Of a DNA stretch of 5,045 nt, positions 1 through 5,045 are shown in pieces; the first letter of the stretch is position 1, and each line of letters opens with the position of its first letter. A program made the position numbers and the translations under genes. The notes below the pieces were generated by a model. The model was given only the letters and a program-made list of their open reading frames with translations. It was not told the origin of the DNA and made no database searches. The DNA comes from Bacteroidales bacterium (GTDB taxonomy: Bacteria; Bacteroidota; Bacteroidia; Bacteroidales; P3), in NCBI GenBank assembly GCA_017988355.1, contig JAGNRX010000102.1, positions 1 through 5,045 on the forward strand. The letters are read 5' to 3'.

Positions 1-12
1 AAAAAAAGAAAA

Positions 13-678
13 ATGGGAAAAGATAAATTAAGACGTTTTGCAGAGAATGAAACCTTCCATAATATGTTCTTTGAGGAGTATTTGGAACTAAAACAAAGGG
101 GAGGCTTTAATCTGAAAGGAAGATGGAGGCAAGAGTTTTTCAAGAACGATAATCCAATTGTTTTGGAGCTTGGATGCGGAAAAGGGGAATACACTGTTGG
201 ACTGGCTGAAAAGTATGTGGACAAAAACTTTATAGGCATTGACATAAAAGGCTCAAGGATGTGGAGGGGTTGTAAGACTTCCAATGAAAATGGGATGAAG
301 AATGTTGCTTTTATACGTGCGCAAATCCAAATTCTTGAGATGTATTTTGCAGAGGATGAGGTGGATGAGATTTGGATTACCTTTCCAGACCCTCAGCTAA
401 AGAAGCCTAACAAAAGACTAACCTCTAATAGGTTTTTGGAAAGATATAGAAAGATTTTGAAAAAGGGGGCAATAGTTCATTTGAAAACCGATTCTAAGGA
501 GCTTTATGACTTCACTATGGACGAGGTGCTTATACCTAATAATATGAAAGTATTGTTTAATTCGGACAACCTTTATAATTCAGGCTTCAATGATGATGTT
601 ATTGATATTAAAACCTTCTATGAGAATATTTATTTAAGCCAATCCAAACCTATAACATACATTAAGTTTGAAGTTTAG
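13..678 (+). CDS. trmB: tRNA (guanine-N7-)-methyltransferase TrmB
   Basis: This cytoplasmic enzyme transfers a methyl group from S-adenosylmethionine to N7 of guanosine 46 in the variable loop of tRNAs. The 221-residue product has the class I methyltransferase fold signature. The SAM-binding motif I is at residues 50-61 (VLELGCGKGEYT), followed by GIDIKG at 75-80. The family signature FPDP is at 124-127 with a basic tail (KK at 130-131, KR at 134-135), then HLKTD at 156-160 and a C-terminal TFYE at 201-204, matching the family TxYE motif. The length is normal for a bacterial TrmB. The N-terminus MGKDKLRRFAENETF resembles Bacteroidota TrmB proteins from memory, which supports the ATG at 13. 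That ATG follows a purine-rich A-tract with no Shine-Dalgarno, as is usual in this phylum. The start of its transcription unit is outside the window. Arginine is mostly AGA/AGG, suggesting modest expression. Confidence 0.95.
   Translation: MGKDKLRRFAENETFHNMFFEEYLELKQRGGFNLKGRWRQEFFKNDNPIVLELGCGKGEYTVGLAEKYVDKNFIGIDIKGSRMWRGCKTSNENGMKNVAFIRAQIQILEMYFAEDEVDEIWITFPDPQLKKPNKRLTSNRFLERYRKILKKGAIVHLKTDSKELYDFTMDEVLIPNNMKVLFNSDNLYNSGFNDDVIDIKTFYENIYLSQSKPITYIKFEV
663..670 (+). promoter_or_regulatory. possible -7 promoter element for the TPR gene
   Basis: TAAGTTTG matches the Bacteroidota -7 consensus TAnnTTTG and lies within the last codons of trmB. No convincing TTG-type -33 element is seen about 20 bp upstream. 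If used, it would give the TPR gene a leader of roughly 100 nt containing the palindrome at 704-719. No other TAnnTTTG occurs between trmB and the TPR gene, and there is no terminator between them, so read-through from trmB is an equal alternative. Confidence 0.3.
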
Positions 679-703
679 ACTATAATAAAGCAACAAAAAT
701 AAG

Positions 704-719
704 TTTATAACGTTATAAA
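704..719. repeat. 16-bp perfect palindrome between trmB and the TPR gene
   Basis: TTTATAACGTTATAAA reads identically on both strands. The symmetry stops at the next base on each side (G703 versus A720). It sits 26 bp after the trmB stop and about 60 bp before the TPR start. It is not followed by a T-run, so it does not look like a terminator. It could be an operator for a dimeric regulator, but AT-rich intergenic DNA also produces such sequences by chance. Confidence 0.45.
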
Positions 720-780
720 ACCTACAATTAATAATTATTATAAGAGAATAAGAATAATAACTAATCAAAAAAATAAAACG

Positions 781-1788
781 ATGAGAAAATTAATTTTGGC
801 TTTAATGCTATCTATTGTTTGCTTAGGAGCAAATGCACAAACCCCTGAAGAGGCTGAAAAAACTAACAAGTGGATTGATACCTACCAACAGCTTAATGAG
901 GCAAAGGATTGGAGTGGTATGGTTGCTAAGGCAGGACTATGTAAGCAAGAAATACCAGAATGGGAATATGTTTATTACTATTCAGGCATTGCAAACTATA
1001 ACCTAAAACAATATGATAATGCTATTATGAATTTCTCTATCTTTATTGATAAAAATCAAACCGAAGCAGGTGCTTATTTGCTTAGGGGACATTCATATTC
1101 TGAAAAGAAAGACATAACAAAAGCAATTGCAGACTATGATTCTTACTTAGCAGTTAACCCTAACGATATTCCAACAATGTTATCAAAAGCAAATGCTTAC
1201 CTTAATGTTAATGACCTAAACTCTTATGTTAAAGAACTTGGAATGATTATTGAAAAGGATGCAAATAACGTAACCTTATTGGAAAATAGAGCAAATGCAA
1301 ATGCTAATTTAACCAATTGGGATGCAACAATTGCTGACTATAATAAATTAATTTCAATTGATCCAACAAAGGTTGACTACTATAATAACCGTGCTTATGC
1401 AAACTATTCTTTAAAAACTCCTGAAGCTTACACCCTTGCAATTGCTGACTATAATAAAGTGGTTGAATTGGGTGCCGCAACTGAAAACACTTATATTATG
1501 TTAACAGCTTTAAATGGTGCAATCAAAGATGTTAAAGCTGAGATTAAGGCTTGGGATAAATTAGTAGAGCTTCAACCAACAAATATGGATAATGTTTATC
1601 GTCGTGGTGCTGCAAAATATAATGCTGCTGACTATAAGGGAGCAATTGCTGACTTTGATATTGTTATTAAAGCAGACCCAAAACATATAAATGCTCTAAA
1701 GCGTCGTGCAACTTCAAAAACGAAAATAAAAGATACTGTAGGAGCTCAGGCTGATGCTAAACTTATTAAAGAACTTGAAGGAAAATAG
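781..1788 (+). CDS. exported tetratricopeptide-repeat protein
   Basis: The 335-residue product is predicted to be exported. Residues 1-20 form a classic Sec signal peptide: basic MRK, a hydrophobic core, then ANA before Q20, fitting signal peptidase I cleavage after A19. There is no lipobox cysteine at the cleavage site. The rest is helical repeat. About seven 34-residue TPR units can be read at roughly 63-96, 97-129, 130-163, 164-197, 198-234 (a few residues longer), 235-268 and 269-302, with a degenerate last one at 303-335. Several carry the recurring helix-B core AIADY/F followed by a DP or NP turn (residues 116-128, 184-195, 221-224, 289-300). TPR arrays are protein-binding scaffolds, so a periplasmic or envelope assembly role is plausible, but no partner or specific function can be read. 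The ATG follows an A-rich leader (AAAAAAATAAAACG). Arginine is largely CGT, unlike trmB, which hints at good expression. It ends at its own intrinsic terminator. Confidence 0.88.
   Translation: MRKLILALMLSIVCLGANAQTPEEAEKTNKWIDTYQQLNEAKDWSGMVAKAGLCKQEIPEWEYVYYYSGIANYNLKQYDNAIMNFSIFIDKNQTEAGAYLLRGHSYSEKKDITKAIADYDSYLAVNPNDIPTMLSKANAYLNVNDLNSYVKELGMIIEKDANNVTLLENRANANANLTNWDATIADYNKLISIDPTKVDYYNNRAYANYSLKTPEAYTLAIADYNKVVELGAATENTYIMLTALNGAIKDVKAEIKAWDKLVELQPTNMDNVYRRGAAKYNAADYKGAIADFDIVIKADPKHINALKRRATSKTKIKDTVGAQADAKLIKELEGK
1328..1347 (+). repeat. direct repeat copy 1 inside the TPR gene
   Basis: This 20-bp stretch, beginning CAATTGCTGAC, is identical to 1439-1458 and lies 111 bp (37 codons) upstream of it in the same reading frame. 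It encodes the helix-B core of a TPR unit (residues IADYNK). Shorter versions of the same core start at 1124 (CAATTGCAGACTAT) and 1643 (CAATTGCTGACT). Each of those is 204 bp (68 codons, two 34-residue units) from one of the 20-bp copies. Confidence 0.8.
1439..1458 (+). repeat. direct repeat copy 2 inside the TPR gene
   Basis: This is identical over 20 bp to 1328-1347. It encodes the same IADYNK core in the next TPR unit, which is three residues longer than the usual 34. The match lies within coding sequence and reflects internal duplication of TPR units or shared codon preference, not a mobile element. Confidence 0.8.
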
Positions 1789-1820
1789 ATAGGTATTTAA
1801 GAAATACAACTAATATAATT

Positions 1821-1859
1821 AAATGCAATAGGCCATAAAAGGTTTATTGCATTTTTTTT
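1821..1859 (+). terminator. Rho-independent terminator of the TPR gene
   Basis: The arms AAATGCAATAGGCC (1821-1834) and GGTTTATTGCATTT (1841-1854) form a 14-bp stem with two G-U pairs in the plus-strand RNA. The loop is 6 nt (1835-1840), and a run of eight T occupies 1852-1859, partly shared with the 3' arm. It begins 32 bp after the TPR stop. On the opposite strand the two G-U pairs become A-C mismatches and the trailing T-run is poor, so it is built for the plus strand. It may still stop MFS transcripts weakly. The last bases of the T-run belong to the stop codon of the convergent MFS gene. Confidence 0.88.
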
Positions 1860-3063
1860 ATTTCCCTTCCGACAATAGGATCTTGTTCTTAGAGAGGGCA
1901 AAGCTTAGAACAATAATAATAAGACCTGTAATGATAAGTATTGAATCGATTGAAATAAGGTCAGCAATAGGTCCAAAGACAATCATTCCAAGAGGAACCA
2001 TCGATGTTCCAATCATTGCTAATATTCCAAAGACCCTGCCAAGATATTCTTCTTCGACTTTCTCTTGTATTAGGACGGTTGAGGTTGTGTGAAAGAGAGG
2101 AACCGCAATTCCCATTAAGATAATCACTGTGCAGTAGAACCAAAAGAATATAGTGAATCCAAGTAAGAAGGTTGTGAGTCCTGTTATTGAAAAAGCAAAA
2201 GCCATAAGATTTATCTTGTTCTTAAAGACTTTGAAAAATCCAACAATCAATCCTCCCAACATCATTCCAATTGAGAATGCTATTTCAATGGCTGTTAGTC
2301 GCCAAACTTCTGTCCCATAGTTTCTAACAACTTGCAGAGGAGTTAAGAATGAAACTGGAGCGATAAGGAAGTAGAAAAATATGCAGAAGAATATGAAATT
2401 CTTAATATATCTATGGGTTCTTATATAATTTATCCCTTCTTTCATATCTTGGACGTAAGATTTAGTTTGTTTGCCTAAGGCTTTTGCATGTGTTGGTGCT
2501 TTTATGAAGAACATAAAAACAAGAACAGCAAAAAGGGCAGTGAAAACATCGATAAGGAATATTGCTTCAAGGCTTGCAAAGTTTAGAAGGAAGGCTGCGA
2601 GCATTGGGGAGAGTAACATAACAATAGAATTTATGCTGCTATTTATTCCGTTAACTTTTGTCAGCTTTTCTTTTGGAACAAACTGAGGAATAATGGCACT
2701 AACGGCTGGGGATTGAATGCCTGAACCAATTGAACGCATTGCCATAACAATAAATAATAGCCAAATATAATTGTGACCAAACATAAACAAGATAGCCATT
2801 ACAAGGGTTGCAAGGGCAATAAAGGAGTCTGCAAGAATAATTATATACTTCCTATTATACCTATCTGCCCACACTCCTGCAAATGGAGATAGGAAGAAAG
2901 CAGGAAGAAAACCACAGATTATCGATATTGTCATCATCAATCCTGATTTTGTTTCCAGAGTTATATACCACATTATTGCATATTGGACTAAGGAGGAACC
3001 AAAAGAAGATATGGTTTGGCTTCCAAGAAATAAAATAACATTCTTAATCCAATTTTTAGGCAT
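1858..3063 (-). CDS. MFS transporter, MefA-like drug efflux (DHA3 type)
   Basis: This is an inner-membrane major facilitator permease, probably a proton-coupled exporter of small hydrophobic compounds. With the start at 3063 it is 401 residues, normal for the family. Hydrophobic segments fill the chain in two halves around a polar central stretch (about 188-218), consistent with 12 membrane helices. The MFS motif A after helix 2 is GVWADRYNRK (63-72), with D67, R68, R71 and K72. RSIGSGIQSPA (110-120) and EYLGRVFG (339-346) closely resemble the macrolide exporter MefA as I recall it. The substrate cannot be told from sequence, and macrolide resistance should not be assumed. The TTG at 3105 would add 14 residues but overlaps the candidate -7 element. 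The ATG at 3063 starts directly with the polar and hydrophobic N-terminus typical of the family (MPKNWIKNVILFLG) and has an A-rich leader. It is convergent with the TPR gene and divergent from mutA. ADRYNRK uses AGG for both arginines. Confidence 0.9.
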   Translation of the reverse strand: MPKNWIKNVILFLGSQTISSFGSSLVQYAIMWYITLETKSGLMMTISIICGFLPAFFLSPFAGVWADRYNRKYIIILADSFIALATLVMAILFMFGHNYIWLLFIVMAMRSIGSGIQSPAVSAIIPQFVPKEKLTKVNGINSSINSIVMLLSPMLAAFLLNFASLEAIFLIDVFTALFAVLVFMFFIKAPTHAKALGKQTKSYVQDMKEGINYIRTHRYIKNFIFFCIFFYFLIAPVSFLTPLQVVRNYGTEVWRLTAIEIAFSIGMMLGGLIVGFFKVFKNKINLMAFAFSITGLTTFLLGFTIFFWFYCTVIILMGIAVPLFHTTSTVLIQEKVEEEYLGRVFGILAMIGTSMVPLGMIVFGPIADLISIDSILIITGLIIIVLSFALSKNKILLSEGK

Positions 3064-3091
3064 ATTGTTTATTTTTCTAAGTTTGAACCTG

Positions 3092-3099
3092 CAAAAATA
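3092..3099 (-). promoter_or_regulatory. candidate -7 promoter element for the MFS gene
   Basis: Read on the minus strand this is TATTTTTG, a full match to the Bacteroidota TAnnTTTG -7 consensus. It would place transcription initiation about 20-25 nt before the ATG at 3063. A TTG-type -33 element is not evident at the expected distance. That region is instead occupied by the palindrome at 3109-3120. Confidence 0.5.
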
Positions 3100-3108
3100 G
3101 AACAATAA

Positions 3109-3120
3109 TATTAATTAATA
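3109..3120. repeat. 12-bp perfect palindrome upstream of the MFS promoter
   Basis: TATTAATTAATA is a perfect palindrome lying 9 bp upstream (minus-strand sense) of the candidate MFS -7 element, where RNA polymerase contacts would be expected. It could be an operator for a local regulator. The all-AT composition makes chance occurrence quite likely, and no regulator gene is adjacent. Confidence 0.3.
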
Positions 3121-3179
3121 GGTATGCCTTAGTGTTATTTTGATTTATAGCCTTATTGTTAAGCAGATATTGATTTTTA

Positions 3180-3193
3180 TAATCTAAAGATTA
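3180..3193. repeat. dyad (6-2-6) upstream of mutA
   Basis: TAATCT and AGATTA are inverted copies separated by AA. The element ends 21 bp before the candidate mutA -7 element, so it overlaps the place where a -33 element would lie. This is compatible with a regulator site controlling mutA, but no known operator consensus is recognised and the arms are short. Confidence 0.3.
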
Positions 3194-3214
3194 GGTTATA
3201 TCTTAATTTCTTTA

Positions 3215-3222
3215 TAATTTTG
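3215..3222 (+). promoter_or_regulatory. candidate -7 promoter element for mutA
   Basis: TAATTTTG fits the Bacteroidota -7 consensus TAnnTTTG and lies 38 bp before the mutA ATG, predicting a leader of roughly 30 nt. No clear TTG -33 element is seen. The leader is too short for a cobalamin riboswitch, and none of the conserved B12-box features are visible in the 197-bp gap. Confidence 0.5.
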
Positions 3223-3260
3223 CATTCTAAATTTTGATAAATAACTTAATACTAAATATA

Positions 3261-5045
3261 ATGAATAACGATAAACTATTTTCTGAATTCCCTCCTGTTT
3301 CTACTCAGAAGTGGGAAGAAGTGATAATGGCTGACCTTAAAGGAGCTGATTATACAAAGAAATTAGTGTGGAAAACATTAGACGGCTTTGATGTAAAACC
3401 ATACTATAGAGCAGAAGACCTTAAAGACCTTAACTTACACCCTTCAACTAAAGAAACAAATAATTGGGATATACGCCAAGATGTTTTCGAGGCTGATATT
3501 AAAACTGCAAATGCAATTGCTCTTGAAGGAATTAAAAGAGGAGTAAACTCTATTGGTTTTGATGCTGTAAATGTTGAAACAGATAAGGATTTAGAATTGC
3601 TTTTATCAGGAATTGATATAACAAAGGTTAAGATTAACTTCCTAATGGCTAAGTGCTTTTTTGAATTAACTAAGAAATTTGTAGCCTTTGTTAAGTCTAA
3701 GTCTATTGATAAAAATTTAGTTTTAGGTTCTCTAAACTTCGACCCTTATGTTAATGCTCTTTACACTGGCAAACTATGTTGTCCAGAAAAACATATAGCA
3801 GAAAAAGGTGCTGAACTAATGAACTTAGTTAAAGAAAACATTCCTAATTTTGATGTTGTAACCATTAATGGAAATCTTTTCAATAATGCAGGTGCTTCAA
3901 TTGTTCAAGAATTAGCTTATACAATTTCAGCAGCTAACGAATATCTTTTTGCACTAACAGATAATGGTATTGCCGCTCATTCAGTTGGATACAGAACTGT
4001 TTTCTCTTTTGCAACAGGTAGCAACTACTTTATGGAAATTGCTAAAATACGTGCTGCAAGAATTCTTTGGAAAAAGATAATGCAAGAGTATAATCCTAAA
4101 TGCGACTCAGCTTATGATGTATTTGTTGCAACTCAAAGTTCATTCTACAATAAGTCAATCTACGACCCATACGTTAATATGCTAAGAACAACAACAGAAT
4201 CAATGTCTGCTGCAATTGCTGGAGCTGATTCTATTTCTGTTTATCCATTTGATTCAACCTATAAAGAATCTGATGAGTTCTCTCGCCGTATTGCAAACAA
4301 CCAACAAATAATATTAAAAGAAGAATCTTATTTAGATAAGGTTGTTGACCCATCAGCAGGAAGTTACTTTATTGAAAACCTAACTCATTCAATTGCTTCT
4401 CATGCTTGGGATATATTTAAGGCAATTGAGGCTAAGGGAGGATTCCTTGCTGCAATTAAATCAGGATATATTCAAGATGAGATTGAAAAGACAGTTGCAA
4501 TTCGTCAAAAAGAAGTTGCAACTCGTAAGACATCAATTCTTGGAACTAACCAATATCCTAACCTAAATGAGAAAATGGCTGATAGCGTTACTTCAACATG
4601 TAATAGCTATGAAAACCCTTCAAACGAAATTAGACCTCTAACTTGGAATCGTGCAAGTGAAGCTTTTGAAGATTTGAGAATGGCAGTTGAAAAATCTGCT
4701 CACACTCCAAAGGTATTCCTTCTAACATACGGGAATCTTGCAATGCGTAAGGCAAGAGCAAGTTTTGCAACAGGTTTATTTGGAGTTGCAGGATATGAAA
4801 TAATAGATAATCTTGGCTTTGATACTCCAGAAATGGGAGCAGAGGCAGCTCTTAAATCAAAGGCTGATATAGTTGTTCTTTGTTCTTCAGATGATGAGTA
4901 TGCTGTCTTAGTTGAGAAAGCTCTTCCTATACTTAAAACAAAGATTAACAATCTCGTTGTTGCTGGTTATCCAGAGGCTCAAATAGAAAGCTTTAAATCG
5001 CAAGGAGTAACAGATTTCATCCATGTTAAGACTAATGTTTTAGAT
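3261..5045 (+). CDS. mutA: methylmalonyl-CoA mutase small subunit, 3' end beyond window
   Basis: This is the non-catalytic chain of the heterodimeric adenosylcobalamin enzyme that interconverts succinyl-CoA and methylmalonyl-CoA, a step in propionate formation. The frame is open from the ATG at 3261 to the window edge, giving 595 residues. Family small chains run to about 620, so only the last 20-30 are probably missing. The N-terminal TIM-barrel region has hallmarks such as WDIRQDV (69-75), the stretch around AAHSVGYRTVFSFATGSNYFMEIAKIRAAR, and VVDPSAGSYF (361-370). The catalytic-chain segment GYHMQEAGA appears here as GNLFNNAGA (204-212), so the Tyr-His pair is Asn-Leu. In the C-terminal cobalamin-type fold, the DxHxxG position reads GNLAMR (491-496), so the cobalt-ligand histidine is absent. 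Both losses are expected for MutA and argue against MutB or an isobutyryl-CoA mutase. The ATG has an A-rich, Shine-Dalgarno-free leader. mutB is expected immediately downstream. Confidence 0.93.
   Translation, partial: MNNDKLFSEFPPVSTQKWEEVIMADLKGADYTKKLVWKTLDGFDVKPYYRAEDLKDLNLHPSTKETNNWDIRQDVFEADIKTANAIALEGIKRGVNSIGFDAVNVETDKDLELLLSGIDITKVKINFLMAKCFFELTKKFVAFVKSKSIDKNLVLGSLNFDPYVNALYTGKLCCPEKHIAEKGAELMNLVKENIPNFDVVTINGNLFNNAGASIVQELAYTISAANEYLFALTDNGIAAHSVGYRTVFSFATGSNYFMEIAKIRAARILWKKIMQEYNPKCDSAYDVFVATQSSFYNKSIYDPYVNMLRTTTESMSAAIAGADSISVYPFDSTYKESDEFSRRIANNQQIILKEESYLDKVVDPSAGSYFIENLTHSIASHAWDIFKAIEAKGGFLAAIKSGYIQDEIEKTVAIRQKEVATRKTSILGTNQYPNLNEKMADSVTSTCNSYENPSNEIRPLTWNRASEAFEDLRMAVEKSAHTPKVFLLTYGNLAMRKARASFATGLFGVAGYEIIDNLGFDTPEMGAEAALKSKADIVVLCSSDDEYAVLVEKALPILKTKINNLVVAGYPEAQIESFKSQGVTDFIHVKTNVLD

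Noticed and set aside
1847..2092. Plus-strand open frame of 81 codons.
   Set aside because: It lies antisense to the MFS gene and overlaps the terminator. It shows no family resemblance or leader of its own.
1961..2143. Minus-strand open frame of 60 codons.
   Set aside because: It is an alternative frame within the MFS coding sequence and a shadow of it.
2471..2686. Plus-strand open frame of 71 codons.
   Set aside because: It is antisense to the MFS gene with no supporting features, and looks like a shadow frame.
1858..3063. MFS gene as a recently acquired macrolide-resistance gene (mefA/mefE).
   Set aside because: It resembles the MefA class only at the family level. Base composition matches the surroundings, no companion ABC-F (msr) gene is present, and no mobile-element boundaries are seen.
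3064..3105. An N-terminal extension of the MFS gene starting at TTG 3105 (14 extra residues).
   Set aside because: It uses a rarer start codon, the added residues (MFYFCRFKLRKINN) are not typical of the family, and they overlap the TATTTTTG promoter element. The ATG at 3063 fits better.
3064..3260. Possible cobalamin riboswitch ahead of mutA.
   Set aside because: The predicted leader is only about 30 nt, and no B12-box-like conserved sequence or suitable multi-stem structure is visible in the whole gap.
4700..4951. Minus-strand open frame of 83 codons.
   Set aside because: It is antisense to the cobalamin-fold region of mutA, whose plus-strand frame is clearly the real gene.

Overview
The window looks like chromosomal DNA from a low-GC member of the Bacteroidota, most likely Bacteroidales. 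The reasons are A-rich leaders without Shine-Dalgarno sequences ahead of every start codon, candidate promoters with a -7 element of the TAnnTTTG type, a Bacteroidota-style TrmB, and a separate small-subunit gene for methylmalonyl-CoA mutase. I estimate GC at about one third by eye. The assignment rests on sequence character and recalled family features, not on a search.

Layout: (1) 13-678, plus strand, trmB, a tRNA m7G46 methyltransferase. (2) 781-1788, plus strand, a secreted or periplasmic tetratricopeptide-repeat protein, ending at a strong intrinsic terminator (1821-1859). (3) 1858-3063, minus strand, a 12-TM-type MFS exporter of the MefA-like drug:H+ antiporter class. It converges on the TPR gene, and its stop codon lies inside the T-tract of the TPR terminator. 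(4) 3261 to the window edge, plus strand, mutA, the non-catalytic small chain of adenosylcobalamin-dependent methylmalonyl-CoA mutase, cut by the window near its C-terminus. It is divergent from the MFS gene, and the 197-bp gap holds a candidate promoter for each.

The genes do not form one pathway. trmB is tRNA-modification housekeeping. The TPR protein is probably an envelope scaffold of unknown role. The MFS protein is a probable efflux pump. mutA belongs to the succinyl-CoA/methylmalonyl-CoA interconversion that feeds propionate formation in many Bacteroidales, and mutB would be expected just downstream. I see no mobile element, CRISPR array, tRNA, rRNA or phage gene, and no sign of an undescribed system. 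The points worth a second look are small: the overlapping terminator, perfect palindromes or dyads in intergenic regions, and nucleotide-level repetition inside the TPR gene.
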